A stretch of DNA of 64,000 nt from Prosthecobacter sp. (lineage in GTDB: Bacteria; Verrucomicrobiota; Verrucomicrobiia; Verrucomicrobiales; Verrucomicrobiaceae). This document shows, piece after piece, positions 22,795 to 32,527 of the stretch. The notes below the pieces were generated by a model, which was given only the letters and a program-made list of their open reading frames with translations, ran no database searches and had not been told where the DNA came from. The translations under genes were made by a program, and so were the position numbers. The stretch spans positions 62,001-126,000 of the forward strand of contig JAIPJY010000003.1 in assembly GCA_021733925.1 (NCBI GenBank). Direction: 5' to 3'. The first letter of the stretch is position 1, and each line of letters starts with the position of its first letter.

Positions 22795-24900
22795 ATGTCC
22801 CTCACTTCCTTCTTTCAGCCACGCAGTATCGCTCTCGTCGGAGCCACGGAAAGGGAAGGGAGTGTCGGACGTGCGATCTGGGACAATTTGCGTGGATTTT
22901 CAGGCGTGGTTTTTCCGGTGAATGAGAAGCGGGCAGAGGTGTGCGGGGTGAAGGCATATCCAAGCATCGCGGCGTTGCCAGAAGTGCCTGAACTGGTGAT
23001 CATTGTGACGCCGTCAACCACCGTGCCGGGTCTGGTTGAAGAAGCCGGTGAGGCGGGTGTGAAGGCGGTGGTGGTGATCTCTGCGGGATTCAAGGAAGCG
23101 GGGGCCGAAGGTGCCAAGCTTGAGGCGGAGGTGCTGGCAGCGGCGAAAAAGCATGGTGTGCGCCTGATCGGGCCGAACTGCCTCGGTCTGATGAATCCGC
23201 ATGCGGGTCTGAACGCAAGTTTTGCCAGCAGTGTGGCGCAGCCCGGGCGGGTGGCGTTTTTGAGCCAGAGCGGGGCGCTATGCACGGCCATCCTCGACTG
23301 GAGCCATGATCAGCACGTGGGCTTCAGCGCGTTTGTTTCCACCGGCGCGATGGCCGATGTGGGCTGGGGCGATCTGATCCGGCATTTCGGCGATGACCCA
23401 CATACGAGCAGCATCGTGATCTATATGGAGTCTGTGGGTAATGATGCGGCGGCATTCCTAGCTGCGGCTCGGGCTGTGGCGGCGCAAAAGCCGATCGTGG
23501 TGATCAAGGTCGGACGCACGGCGGAGGCCTCGCGTGTGGCGGCTTCGCACACGGGCGCGCTGACCGGGAGCGATGCGGTGCTGGATGCGGCGCTGCGGCA
23601 AAGTGGCGTGCTACGGGTGGACACGATTGAGGAGCTGTTCGACATGGCGGAGGTGCTGGCCAAGCAGCCGCTGCCAACCGGGCGACGGCTGGCGATTGTG
23701 ACGAACGCGGGAGGTCCCGGTGCGCTGGCAACGGATGCGCTGGTGCTGGGCAAAGGTGAACTGGCGGCACTTTCAGCGCAAACCATGGAGGATTTGAACG
23801 CGCTGCTGCCCGAGTGCTGGAGCCATCACAATCCAGTCGATGTCTTGGGTGATGCAGATGCGGCTCGGTTTGCTCAGGCTTTACGCATTGTGGCCAGTGA
23901 CGCCGCCGTGGACGGTGTGCTGGCCATTTTGACTCCGCAGGCCATGACGCATCCCACAAACATCGCACGTGATGTTTCGGTGATCGCAGGCGAAATTGAC
24001 AAGCCGTTGCTGGCGAGCTGGATGGGGGCGCAGAGTGTGCAGGAAGGGCGCGGTATTCTTAATGCGGCGGGGGTGCCGACGTATGACTACCCCGATGAAG
24101 CTGCGCTGGCTTTTGTGCGCATGAGGGAACATCGTCTGCGTCTGATCTGGCTGAGTGAAACTCTGAGCGCCCATGCTGACGATGATGAAGGAGAAGCTCT
24201 GCCGGTGGTGGGAGGTATGATTGAGACGGTGCTCAAAAGCGGACGAACCCTTATGACGGAGCAGGAAGCCAAACAACTGCTGCAGGTGGCAGGCATTCCC
24301 ATCGTGGAGACACGCGCGGCCTACGATGAAGCCGCGGCCGTCGCAGCGGCGGAGGCGTTAGGATATCCGGTGGTGGTGAAGTTGCTTTCATCCACAATTA
24401 CGCACAAGAGCGACTGTGGTGGCGTGCAGCTCAATCTGCTCAATGCCACCGCGGTGCAGCAGGCATGGCGGCTGATCTGTGAAAACGTCACACACCTGCA
24501 TGGACTGGCCGCTTTCGAAGGGGTGACCGTGCAGCGCATGATCACAGATAAGGGCATCGAATTGATCCTCGGGTCGAGCACGGATGCACAGTTCGGGCCT
24601 GTGCTGCTCATTGGCGCTGGCGGGACCTTGGTGGAGGTGTTGCAGGATCACGCGCTGGCCCTGCCACCGCTCAATCACGCGCTGGCGCGGCGCTGGGTCG
24701 AGCAGACAAGAATTGCCAAAGTTCTGCATGGTGTACGCGGCCAGCCAGCGGTGGATCTGGCTGCACTGGATGATACACTGGTGAAATTCGCCCGATTGGT
24801 GCAGCACGAACGGCGAATTGTGGAGCTGGACATCAATCCGCTGCTGGCGACGCCGGAAGGTGTTGTGGCCCTGGATGCGCGGGTGGTGGTGCGTGCGTGA
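22795..24900 (+). CDS. ADP-forming acetyl/acyl-CoA synthetase (fused alpha-beta)
   Basis: 701 residues from the ATG at 22795, where homology begins (SLTSFFQPRSIALVGAT). Domain order: CoA-binding Rossmann domain (1-130), succinyl-CoA-ligase-like domains (150-450) with the active-site histidine in SHTGALTGSD (His252), and a C-terminal ATP-grasp domain (about 490-700) with GYPVVVKLLSSTITHKSD. The enzyme interconverts acyl-CoA + ADP + Pi with acid + CoA + ATP. It may serve acetate formation or acyl-CoA salvage; the substrate is not readable. The in-frame ATG at 22690 adds 35 unrelated residues and is rejected. Some bacterial homologues are protein acyltransferases, but the GNAT domain those need is absent here. 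Confidence 0.92.
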   Translation: MSLTSFFQPRSIALVGATEREGSVGRAIWDNLRGFSGVVFPVNEKRAEVCGVKAYPSIAALPEVPELVIIVTPSTTVPGLVEEAGEAGVKAVVVISAGFKEAGAEGAKLEAEVLAAAKKHGVRLIGPNCLGLMNPHAGLNASFASSVAQPGRVAFLSQSGALCTAILDWSHDQHVGFSAFVSTGAMADVGWGDLIRHFGDDPHTSSIVIYMESVGNDAAAFLAAARAVAAQKPIVVIKVGRTAEASRVAASHTGALTGSDAVLDAALRQSGVLRVDTIEELFDMAEVLAKQPLPTGRRLAIVTNAGGPGALATDALVLGKGELAALSAQTMEDLNALLPECWSHHNPVDVLGDADAARFAQALRIVASDAAVDGVLAILTPQAMTHPTNIARDVSVIAGEIDKPLLASWMGAQSVQEGRGILNAAGVPTYDYPDEAALAFVRMREHRLRLIWLSETLSAHADDDEGEALPVVGGMIETVLKSGRTLMTEQEAKQLLQVAGIPIVETRAAYDEAAAVAAAEALGYPVVVKLLSSTITHKSDCGGVQLNLLNATAVQQAWRLICENVTHLHGLAAFEGVTVQRMITDKGIELILGSSTDAQFGPVLLIGAGGTLVEVLQDHALALPPLNHALARRWVEQTRIAKVLHGVRGQPAVDLAALDDTLVKFARLVQHERRIVELDINPLLATPEGVVALDARVVVRA

Positions 24901-25004
24901 ATGTTCATCGAAACGACATGCAGTTCACTATGCTGTGCGTGCTGGAACCAGCTTGTCCAGATGTGGCGGCAGCCGCTGGGCCTTGAATCGAGGTCAGTGG
25001 AAAG

Positions 25005-25033
25005 TTGGCAGATTCGTTGGTTGCCTGTATTTA
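25005..25033 (+). promoter_or_regulatory. Candidate sigma70 promoter of the RND efflux operon
   Basis: TTGGCA (25005-25010), 17-bp spacer, TATTTA (25028-25033), 58 bp before the adaptor start at 25092. Confidence 0.5.
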
Positions 25034-25091
25034 CGTATGCTGCGTGAGATCAGCGGCGTCCGGTCGGGCGCTAGAAACGAATTCTTTGAGC

Positions 25092-26255
25092 ATGAGTACC
25101 TTTTTTCAACATCCCTTGATTGCGCTGGCACTGCTGCTCGCGAGTTGCGGGCGCAATCCTTCGGGGCCTCCGGCAGCACCGGGGCCACCCGGCCCCATGG
25201 AAGTGGGTGTGATCACCATTTCGACAACACCGGTGACGCTGACGCAGGATCTGCCGGGGCGCATTTCAGCCATCCGCGTGGCGGAGGTGCGGGCACGCGT
25301 CAGTGGCATCGTGCTGAAACGTCTCTTCAATGAAGGCAGCGATGTGAAGGAAGGCCAGGTGCTTTATGAGATCGATCCGGCGCAGTATGAGGCTTCTTAC
25401 GACAGTGCGCTGGGTACGCTGGCGCGTGCCGAGGCCGGATTGAACTCCGCCCAGTTGAAGCTGAACCGCATGAAGTCTCTGGTAGATTCACGTGCGATCA
25501 GCAAGCAGGATTATGACGAGGCTTCGGGCAGTCAGCGCGTCAATGAGGCGGAGGTGCAGCTCGGCAAAGCGGCGGTGAAGACCGCAAAAATCAATCTCGA
25601 CTACACCAAGGTGACCTCGCCAATCACCGGGCGAATCGGACTCTCGCAGGTGACGGAGGGTGCCTACGTACGCACTGATCAGGCGACCTTGCTCACGACC
25701 GTGCAGCAGATTGATCGTGTCTATGTGGATGTGAATCAGCCCAGCAGTGATTTGCTGCGCTTGAAGAACGCCCTGGCGAGCGGCAGGCTCAAGGCGGACT
25801 CCTCCGGAAAACCGCGTGTCAAACTGGTCCATGAAAATGGCGACATCTATCCCGAGGAGGGAACGCTGGAGGTTTCTGATGTCACGGTGAACCCGCTGAC
25901 CAATTCCGTCACCGTGCGCGCCGTGTTCCCTAATCCGCAGGGCGATCTGCTGCCCGGCATGTTTGTGCGGGCGCGACTGGAAGAGGGGACAACACCCGAT
26001 GCCATCCTCGTGCCGCAGTTCGCGGTCAGCCGCAATTCGAAGGGCGAACCGACGGCGATGGTGGTCGGTGCTGAGAGCATGGTCGAACTGCGTGTGCTGG
26101 AGACGCCGCGCGCTGTTGGCAATCAATGGCTGGTCACCTCAGGACTCAAGGCGGGCGACCAGCTTATCATCAACAATCTCCAGAAAATTCGTCCCGGCGC
26201 GCCGGTCAAAGTTGCTGCGGATGCTCCTGCTTCACCCCCCAGCGCCTCCAAGTAA
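25092..26255 (+). CDS. RND efflux periplasmic adaptor lipoprotein (MexA/AcrA family)
   Basis: 387 residues from the ATG at 25092. A lipoprotein signal with lipobox LASC puts the lipidated Cys at residue 19, followed by a Pro/Gly-rich tether. Next come the first half of the lipoyl-like domain (VRARVSGIVLKRLFNEGSDVKEGQVLYEID), a helical hairpin (about 90-150), the second lipoyl half (YTKVTSPITGRIGLSQVTEGAYV) and the beta-barrel/membrane-proximal domain. This is the usual order and length. It links the inner-membrane pump to an outer-membrane channel. The RND pump gene starts 6 bp downstream, so they form an operon. No outer-membrane factor gene is nearby, so the pump must use a TolC-type protein encoded elsewhere. 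Confidence 0.95.
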   Translation: MSTFFQHPLIALALLLASCGRNPSGPPAAPGPPGPMEVGVITISTTPVTLTQDLPGRISAIRVAEVRARVSGIVLKRLFNEGSDVKEGQVLYEIDPAQYEASYDSALGTLARAEAGLNSAQLKLNRMKSLVDSRAISKQDYDEASGSQRVNEAEVQLGKAAVKTAKINLDYTKVTSPITGRIGLSQVTEGAYVRTDQATLLTTVQQIDRVYVDVNQPSSDLLRLKNALASGRLKADSSGKPRVKLVHENGDIYPEEGTLEVSDVTVNPLTNSVTVRAVFPNPQGDLLPGMFVRARLEEGTTPDAILVPQFAVSRNSKGEPTAMVVGAESMVELRVLETPRAVGNQWLVTSGLKAGDQLIINNLQKIRPGAPVKVAADAPASPPSASK

Positions 26256-26261
26256 TCCACG

Positions 26262-29200
26262 ATGTCACGCTTCTTCATCGACCGGCCTGTTTTCGCCTGG
26301 GTCATTGCCATCATCATCATGCTGGCGGGGGCGCTCTCGATCGAGAGCCTGCCAATCGCCCAATATCCAAGCATCGCGCCGCCCACTATTGCGATTATCG
26401 CAAGCTATCCGGGTGCTTCAGCAAAGACCTTGGAGGATACGGTCACGCAGGTCATCGAGCAGAAGCTCAATGGCATTGACCACCTGAGGTACATTGAATC
26501 TTCCAGCACCTCGGATGGGACCGCGACGATCACTGTCACCTTTGATGGCGGTGCCAATGCAGACACTGCTCAGGTGCAGGTGCAGAACAAGGTGGCGCTG
26601 GCCATACCATCCCTGCCGCAGGAAGTGCAGCAGCAGGGCGTTCAGGTGAACAAATCAGTGCGCAACTTCCTCATCGTGGTCGGTCTGATCTCCACGGACG
26701 GGAGCATGTCGAACACCGACCTTGCGGACTACAATGCCAGTGTGATGAAAGATCCCATCAGCCGGCTTCAGGGGGTGGGTGAGATTCAGGCCTTCGGCAC
26801 TCAGTACGCGATGCGCATCTGGCTGGATCCCGACAAGATGACCAAATACCAGATCTCAACCACGGACATCATCCTGGCCGTGCGAGCGCAGAATGCGCAG
26901 GTCTCTGCCGGTGCGCTCGGCGGCCTGCCAGCCGTGCCCGGGCAGCTACTCAATGCCACGGTCATGGCGCAGAGTCGTCTGCAGACGCCGGAGGAGTTTG
27001 GCGCCATTCTTTTGCGCGTCAGCCAGGATGGCTCACGTGTCTTTTTGCGCGATGTCGCACGTACGGAACTTGGCAGTGAGTCCTACAACGTCATGGCGCG
27101 CTACAATGGCATGCCCGCGAGCGGCATGGCCATCCGGCCTGCACTGGGTGCCAATGCGCTCGAAACCGTGAACATTGTGAAGAAAAAGGTGGAGGAGCTC
27201 TCGCAGTTCTTCCCGCCGGGGGTGAAGGCCATCTACCCGTACGACACCACGCAGTTTGTGCGCATTTCTGTGGAGGAGGTGGTGAAGACCCTCATCGAGG
27301 CTGTCATTCTCGTCTTCGTGGTGATGTTCGTCTTCCTGCAAAGCTGGCGTGCCACGCTGATCCCCACCATTGCCGTGCCTGTGGTGCTGCTCGGCACTTT
27401 TGGTGTCATGGCGGCGGCGGGGTATTCCATCAATACGCTCACGCTGTTTGGTCTGGTGCTTGCCATCGGTCTCCTGGTGGATGATGCCATTGTCGTCGTC
27501 GAAAATGTCGAGCGCGTGATGCAGGAGGAGGGGCTCTCACCGAAGGAGGCCACGCGCAAGTCCATGGATCAGATCAGCGGCGCACTGGTCGGCATTGGGC
27601 TTGTGCTTAGCGCGGCATTTGTGCCCATGGCATTCTTCACCGGCTCCAGCGGTGTGATTTATCGGCAGTTCTCACTGGTCATCGTCAGCTCGGTGACACT
27701 CTCTGTGCTGGTGGCGCTGATTCTCACGCCAGCACTCTGCGCCACGTTGTTGAAACCGGTACCTAAGGACCATGGGATCAACAAGCGCGGACCCTTTGGC
27801 TGGTTTAACCGCGCCTTTGAGCGCACAGCTGATCACTATACGAACGCGGTCGCCGTGTTCCTGCGTCACTATGTGCTCGCGCTCATCCCCTACATTGCCA
27901 TTGCCGTGGCGGTCGTTTTTCTCTTCGAACGGGCACCCACCGGTTTCCTGCCCGATGAAGACACCGGCGTGCTTTTTGCCATGGCCCAGCTGCCACCCGG
28001 ATCTACTCGGGAGCAGGCAGATGAAGTGCTGAAGAAAATGGAGAAGCACTTCTTCGAGGAAGAGAAGGACGTGATAGAAGGCGGCTTCGGCGTGCTGGGC
28101 TTCAGCTTCAGTGGCAATGCGCAGAATCAAGTCCTTATGTTCGTCAAACTGAAGCCCTGGGGGGAGCGCAAACTGCCGGAGCAGAAAGTGAAGGCCATTC
28201 AGATGCGGGCATTGGGCAAGTTTGGACAGATCAAGGAAGCCCTCGCCTTTGCCTTCGCGCCACCCGCCGTTCTGGAACTTGGCACCGCCACAGGTTTCGA
28301 CATGAGGCTTGTTGATCTCGGTGGGCTGGGGCATGAGGCGCTTATGGATGCCCAAGGCCAGCTTCTTGGAATGGCCGCAAAAAATCCTCTGCTATCCTCT
28401 GTGCGCCCTAATGGACTCGCTGACACCGCCGCTTATCAGATCGAAATCGATCAGGAAAAAGCCAGCGCACTGGGGCTTTCTCTCGCAGACATCAATGCTT
28501 CCCTCAGCACCATCCTGGGCTCCACTTACGTCAATGATTTCATCGACAAGAACCGCGTGAAACGTGTCATGATGCAGGGTGACGCCCCATTCCGCATGCT
28601 CCCGGAGGACATCAACCGCTGGTATGTGCGCAATGCCCAGGGAGGCATGGTGCCGTTCTCCGCCTTCACCAGCGCCACTTGGAAAATGGCCTCTCCCAAG
28701 CTTGAGCGCTTCAATGGTTCGCCATCGCTTTCGATCCTTGGTGAGCCCTCTCCGGGGCACAGTTCTGGTGAGGCCATTCATGAGATCGAGCGACTTGTGA
28801 AGTCACTGCCGCCCGGTATTGGCGTCGCCTGGGCCGGACTGTCGTATGAAGAGCAAGCCTCCGGCTCCAAGGCTTCATCGGTTTACATCATCGCGCTGCT
28901 CATGGTCTTTCTCTGCCTTGCTGCTCTCTATGAAAGCTGGGCCATTCCGTTCTCGGTCATGATGGACATGCCGCTCGGCGCGCTCGGCGTCGTTGCTGCC
29001 ACGCAATGGCGCGGCATGCCCAATGACATCTATTTTCAAATCGGCCTGATCACCATTATCGGTCTTTCGGCCAAGAACGCGATCCTCGTGGTGGAATTTG
29101 CCAAGGAGCACTTTGATCAAGGTGCCACGCTCATTGACGCCGCGCTGCATGCGGTGCGTCAGCGGCTGCGGCCGATCTTGATGACCTCCATCGCGTTTGG

Positions 29201-29387
29201 TCTCGGGGTGCTGCCGCTGGCGATCAATACTGGCGCGGGTTCTGGCAGTCAGAACGCTATCGGTACCGGGATTGTCGGTGGTGCGGTGACGACCACGTTG
29301 CTGGGGCTGTTCTTTGTGCCGTTGTACTTTGTGGTTATTTTGCGGCTGTTCCGGGTGAAGCCGGTGAAGGTGCCTGAAGCAAAGTAG
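26262..29387 (+). CDS. RND multidrug efflux pump, HAE1 (AcrB/MexB) family
   Basis: 1041 residues, the usual size. [17 protein letters not shown] is the classical first membrane helix. The proton-relay aspartates lie in [16 protein letters not shown] (about residues 405-408), and the second repeat ends with [17 protein letters not shown]. The two periplasmic porter regions are complete. The family drives proton-coupled export of hydrophobic drugs, detergents or solvents from the periplasm. The start lies 6 bp after the adaptor stop. The stop codon TAG is the first part of a REP-like palindrome, so that repeat begins inside the gene's last codons. Confidence 0.96.
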   Translation: MSRFFIDRPVFAWVIAIIIMLAGALSIESLPIAQYPSIAPPTIAIIASYPGASAKTLEDTVTQVIEQKLNGIDHLRYIESSSTSDGTATITVTFDGGANADTAQVQVQNKVALAIPSLPQEVQQQGVQVNKSVRNFLIVVGLISTDGSMSNTDLADYNASVMKDPISRLQGVGEIQAFGTQYAMRIWLDPDKMTKYQISTTDIILAVRAQNAQVSAGALGGLPAVPGQLLNATVMAQSRLQTPEEFGAILLRVSQDGSRVFLRDVARTELGSESYNVMARYNGMPASGMAIRPALGANALETVNIVKKKVEELSQFFPPGVKAIYPYDTTQFVRISVEEVVKTLIEAVILVFVVMFVFLQSWRATLIPTIAVPVVLLGTFGVMAAAGYSINTLTLFGLVLAIGLLVDDAIVVVENVERVMQEEGLSPKEATRKSMDQISGALVGIGLVLSAAFVPMAFFTGSSGVIYRQFSLVIVSSVTLSVLVALILTPALCATLLKPVPKDHGINKRGPFGWFNRAFERTADHYTNAVAVFLRHYVLALIPYIAIAVAVVFLFERAPTGFLPDEDTGVLFAMAQLPPGSTREQADEVLKKMEKHFFEEEKDVIEGGFGVLGFSFSGNAQNQVLMFVKLKPWGERKLPEQKVKAIQMRALGKFGQIKEALAFAFAPPAVLELGTATGFDMRLVDLGGLGHEALMDAQGQLLGMAAKNPLLSSVRPNGLADTAAYQIEIDQEKASALGLSLADINASLSTILGSTYVNDFIDKNRVKRVMMQGDAPFRMLPEDINRWYVRNAQGGMVPFSAFTSATWKMASPKLERFNGSPSLSILGEPSPGHSSGEAIHEIERLVKSLPPGIGVAWAGLSYEEQASGSKASSVYIIALLMVFLCLAALYESWAIPFSVMMDMPLGALGVVAATQWRGMPNDIYFQIGLITIIGLSAKNAILVVEFAKEHFDQGATLIDAALHAVRQRLRPILMTSIAFGLGVLPLAINTGAGSGSQNAIGTGIVGGAVTTTLLGLFFVPLYFVVILRLFRVKPVKVPEAK

Positions 29388-29512
29388 CCCTCTCGCTCCG
29401 CGAGAGGTGCACAGACCGTTCGCAGGATGAGAGCGTCTGCGAGTGATGAAGGCACTTGCAGCTTGGCGTGAGCGCTGTGCTCATCTCGCGGAGCGAGGTT
29501 GGCTACTTTCCT
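29381..29512. repeat. REP-like inverted pair (GTAG-headed palindromes)
   Basis: The left unit (29381-29414) is AAAGTAGC followed by the perfect stem CCTCTCGC/GCGAGAGG and GTGCACAG. The right unit (29471-29512) is an inverted copy: read on the minus strand it gives GGAAAGTAGC, CCTCGCTCCGCGAG, then GAGCACAGCGCT. A third copy lies at 39671. The pair fills the gap between the RND and pyruvyl-transferase genes. GTAG next to a palindrome is the hallmark of REP sequences mobilised by RAYT transposases. Confidence 0.65.
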
Positions 29513-29534
29513 GGCGCGCATGCAGCATTCACAA

Positions 29535-30794
29535 TCACGCCCCAATGACACCCTTCAGCACCTTCATCTGGGAGGCAGCGCGTTCTTCGACATAGGCCAT
29601 CGCTTTTTTAACTTTTGCCTGGGCGGCGGGGTAGTCTTTGTGGATGCCCATGAGGATCTCGAACATCTTCGGGGCCGGGGTGGCGTCGAACTCGGGGGCC
29701 CATTCTTCGAGGCCGATGTCTTTGAACATCCAGCATTTCGGCGAGTGGAATTCGGAGAAGGTGTGCATCATCGGCGTGCCCATGGCCAGGGCCATGATGG
29801 GCGTGTGCGGCTCGTGGCAGATGACGGTGTGGGCACGGGCGTAGAAGGAGCAGGCTTCATCCACGTTCCAGAACTCGTCGAAGTTGACCACGTAGGGCTT
29901 CAGGTCGTCCGGCAGGGTGTCGTAGATGAACTTCTTGTTGTACTCCATCTCCTTGTTCACCTCAGGGGCGATGACCACCTTGAACCCGGTCTCCTTCACC
30001 CACATGGCGATGAGATCCTGATAGACCTTCGCGCGGCGCGTGTCGTCGGCGATGTTCTCTGGGGTGGGGTGCAGCGGGTTGAGCTTCTGCGGCCGCTTGT
30101 CATCCACACCCGGGCTGCTGGGTGAGTGGGTGCGGAGCTGGATGGTGATGAACTTCTTCTCTTCGAGGCCGTGCTTCTTCATCCGCGCCAACGCCTTCTC
30201 ATCATCGCGCACATCGATGCCGAAGCAGCCATCCGGCCCGAATTCCAGCACCGGCGGCTTCACGCCCACATCCTGCAGCAGTTTCAGCGTCTTGGAATCG
30301 CGGCAGTAGATGTAGGCGGCGCTGTTCAGCAGCGCGATACGCTTCTCCGCATCCTTCCCGGTGACCATGTCCGGGAAATACGACTGCCCCTGCAACCCCC
30401 AGGGCTTGCCCAGTTTCTGGCAGTAGATCATGAAATCCGTGCTCTGCCCCATGCCGGGCCCGCGCAGGAAAAAGTCGCTGCGACCCACCGCCTGCTGCAC
30501 CGCGCCGCCTTCTTTGGAAAGCGAGCCTTTCACAATCTCCAGCTTGGGAAACCGCTTCATCAACATCGCATCCACCGCCTCATTCGTGTTCATCGCCCAC
30601 AGGATGACCTTCACCTCCGGCAGATACTGCTCCAGAAACCGCAGCGTGCCCGGCGTGTGGCCAATGTCACCGATGTTCTTCGTGGCCCAGCCGCATTGAA
30701 GGAGGACGGTTTTTTGAGGGGTGGTAGCTTGCGCGAAGGCGGAGGAGCCGAGGGTGAGGGCGGATGTGCGGAGGAAGGAGCGGCGAGTGGGCAT
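29535..30794 (-). CDS. Tat-exported polysaccharide pyruvyl transferase family protein
   Basis: 419 residues from the ATG at 30794, chosen because it begins a twin-arginine signal (MPTRRSFLRTSALTLGSSAFAQ). The in-frame ATG at 30887 would bury that signal. The mature part has the pyruvyl-transferase fold pattern: LLQCGWATKNIGDIGHTPG at the N terminus, FFLRGPGMGQ, YCRDSKTLKLL, and a late HEPHTPIMALAMGTPM segment. Family members transfer pyruvate ketals onto exopolysaccharides or wall polymers, usually in the cytoplasm. A Tat-exported version is unusual and may have another role. No polysaccharide cluster surrounds it. Confidence 0.8.
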   Translation of the reverse strand: MPTRRSFLRTSALTLGSSAFAQATTPQKTVLLQCGWATKNIGDIGHTPGTLRFLEQYLPEVKVILWAMNTNEAVDAMLMKRFPKLEIVKGSLSKEGGAVQQAVGRSDFFLRGPGMGQSTDFMIYCQKLGKPWGLQGQSYFPDMVTGKDAEKRIALLNSAAYIYCRDSKTLKLLQDVGVKPPVLEFGPDGCFGIDVRDDEKALARMKKHGLEEKKFITIQLRTHSPSSPGVDDKRPQKLNPLHPTPENIADDTRRAKVYQDLIAMWVKETGFKVVIAPEVNKEMEYNKKFIYDTLPDDLKPYVVNFDEFWNVDEACSFYARAHTVICHEPHTPIMALAMGTPMMHTFSEFHSPKCWMFKDIGLEEWAPEFDATPAPKMFEILMGIHKDYPAAQAKVKKAMAYVEERAASQMKVLKGVIGA

Positions 30795-30901
30795 GGCTGA
30801 AATTGAGAGTGTCTTGCGAAGTTCCAACAGGCGAACCGCCGCCTGCTTCTCATTCAGACTAATAGGTCGGCTGCTGCCGTAAAACATAAAGTTTTGAGTC
30901 G

Positions 30902-31555
30902 TTAATCGGTGACGTACTCGTCGAGTTGCTGCGCCACATCCATCTGAGATGCCCAGGTTTCTGCGACTGGTATATCGAGGATTTTCGCAGGTGGCAGGAC
31001 GCGCTCAGCTGTCCAAAGAGGTGGATAGAAAAAGAGGCAACGGTCCGGTGGCAGACGCGAAATGACCTCTTCGCAACCTGGCCATGCCAGGTCATCGTAA
31101 AAGTCTTTGAAGTCCGTGCAGGCCCAAAGCAAAAACTGTGTGTAGGTGCACTCCAATGCCTCCCACCTGAGACTTCGGGGTGAGAAGTAATACATCAGGT
31201 TTCCATCGTTTCCGAGAGACCCACCATTCAGAGCGAAAAATCCTCCGAACGCATCATCAGCCACCAAGTAGAATCCGTCCGACCTGCCTTGGTTCCAGTC
31301 CGGCAGAGTGCGAGGAATAGCCTTGCTTCCAGAGCCAAGAATCCGGAACCAGCCATCGAGAACGGAAATGCCGCCCGTATGGTAGGCAATGGCTCCCATG
31401 GGCGATCGCGTCGTCACCTGCGTGCGATGCAGAACATCTGCCGCCGCAGGCGAGGCGGGATGCAGTACACAGCGTCCAGGGTGCGTTCGCACCGTTTCAG
31501 TCACAAAGGGCAGGGCGGACTCGGCCTCGTTGATTAGCTCTTTCAGCGGGCGCAT
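30902..31555 (-). CDS. DUF2625 family protein
   Basis: 217 residues. The family landmarks are clear: MRPLKELI at the start, TQVTTRSPMGAIAYHTGGI, DGWFRILGSG, GFYLVADDAFGGFFALNGG, YFSPRSLRWEALE and WPGCEE. The family is cytoplasmic and of unknown function. The ATG at 31555 matches the family N terminus. A TTG at 31585 would add ten residues but lies inside a hairpin that probably ends the upstream transcript. It stands alone between the Fe-S gene and the Tat-exported gene. Confidence 0.85.
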   Translation of the reverse strand: MRPLKELINEAESALPFVTETVRTHPGRCVLHPASPAAADVLHRTQVTTRSPMGAIAYHTGGISVLDGWFRILGSGSKAIPRTLPDWNQGRSDGFYLVADDAFGGFFALNGGSLGNDGNLMYYFSPRSLRWEALECTYTQFLLWACTDFKDFYDDLAWPGCEEVISRLPPDRCLFFYPPLWTAERVLPPAKILDIPVAETWASQMDVAQQLDEYVTD

Positions 31556-31571
31556 GGCATTAGCAAATGCT

Positions 31572-31591
31572 GGGAGATGATTCAATCTCCC
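31572..31591 (-). terminator. Hairpin between the ferredoxin-like and DUF2625 genes
   Basis: GGGAGAT / ATCTCCC with a 6-nt loop, 17 bp after the ferredoxin-like stop. It is followed on the minus strand only by AGCATTT, so it is a weak terminator or a processing site. Confidence 0.45.
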
Positions 31592-31607
31592 ATTTTCGAA
31601 TGAATCA

Positions 31608-32453
31608 TCACTGCGCCGCCAACGCCGCCGCAGCTCTCGCCTTGGCGATCTCCGCCTTCTTCAAAATCTCTTCGGTGCTCGGCAGGCTGGCCAGCACATC
31701 GGCGGGGATGAAGCCGTCGCCCACCAGTTTCGTCAGGCACTTCTTCCGTTCATCCAGGGCTTTGTCGGGGCTGCGTTCTTTGCTGAAGCGGGATTTGGCG
31801 GCGGCGCTGCGGTCTTTGAGGGCGGAGTAGATGTCGCCGCCGAGGAGGGAGGAGATGTCCACTTTGATCTTTTCGCGTCCGGCTTCGTTCTCGTTGATCT
31901 CGTCGCCGTTGATCGGTCCCGCCTGGTATTTGGGGAACATGATGGCGACTTCGGGGCAGACGCGGGAGCAGGCGGGGCAGTTGGTCTTGCAGTTGTCGTT
32001 GTTCTGCACCTGGATCTTGTTGTCGTCGCTGACGCCATAGACATCGAAGAGGCAGAAGCTGAGGCACTGCATGCAGTTGGTGCAGCGGGAGTAGTCGATG
32101 ACGGGGAACCAGGGCTTCCATTTGCCGGGTTCGTTCATGGTTTTCTCGCCGCGGGATTTGTCCACGAGTGCGACGATGGCATCGGGCTCCAGGCCGGTGA
32201 TGTCGCAGGTGTCGATGGTGATCTTGCCGGTGGCGTCTTCCAGCGCGGGGGCTTTGCCTTCAAAGGCGCCGAGCACGAGGAGGTTGCGCTCATCATGCGG
32301 CATGGCAGGCGCACCGAAGCTGCTGCGGGTGACGGTGTAGCCTTTGTCGAGCAGGGCCATCATGACCTTGGCACGGGACTCGGCGGGAAGCTGGATGCTG
32401 CCATTTCCTTCGTAGAGGACGACGCGGAGCGGGCGGTGGGTGTGGGTGATCAT
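31608..32453 (-). CDS. Two-[4Fe-4S] ferredoxin-type protein with N-terminal extra domain
   Basis: 281 residues. Residues 1-100 form an alpha/beta domain without metal ligands (RVVLYEGNGSI, ERNLLVLGAFEG). Residues 118-170 carry two cluster motifs: CTNCMQCLSFC (Cys124, 127, 130, 134) and CKTNCPACSRVCP (Cys155, 159, 162, 166). The C-terminal third is Ala/Lys/Glu-rich helix. It is expected to transfer electrons in the cytoplasm. It follows a small Cys-containing gene by 74 bp on the same strand, suggesting a two-gene redox unit. Partner enzyme unknown. Confidence 0.85.
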   Translation of the reverse strand: MITHTHRPLRVVLYEGNGSIQLPAESRAKVMMALLDKGYTVTRSSFGAPAMPHDERNLLVLGAFEGKAPALEDATGKITIDTCDITGLEPDAIVALVDKSRGEKTMNEPGKWKPWFPVIDYSRCTNCMQCLSFCLFDVYGVSDDNKIQVQNNDNCKTNCPACSRVCPEVAIMFPKYQAGPINGDEINENEAGREKIKVDISSLLGGDIYSALKDRSAAAKSRFSKERSPDKALDERKKCLTKLVGDGFIPADVLASLPSTEEILKKAEIAKARAAAALAAQ

Positions 32454-32461
32454 GGCGCGGC

Positions 32462-32489
32462 GTTTAAAGTTTCAAGTTTAAGGTTTCAA
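32462..32489. repeat. 14-bp tandem repeat upstream of the ferredoxin-like gene
   Basis: GTTTAAAGTTTCAA directly followed by GTTTAAGGTTTCAA, 8-35 bp before the start at 32453. Confidence 0.6.
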
Positions 32490-32527
32490 GTTGCCGGAGT
32501 TCTCGGTTCGATGCGGAGCGCGGAGGA

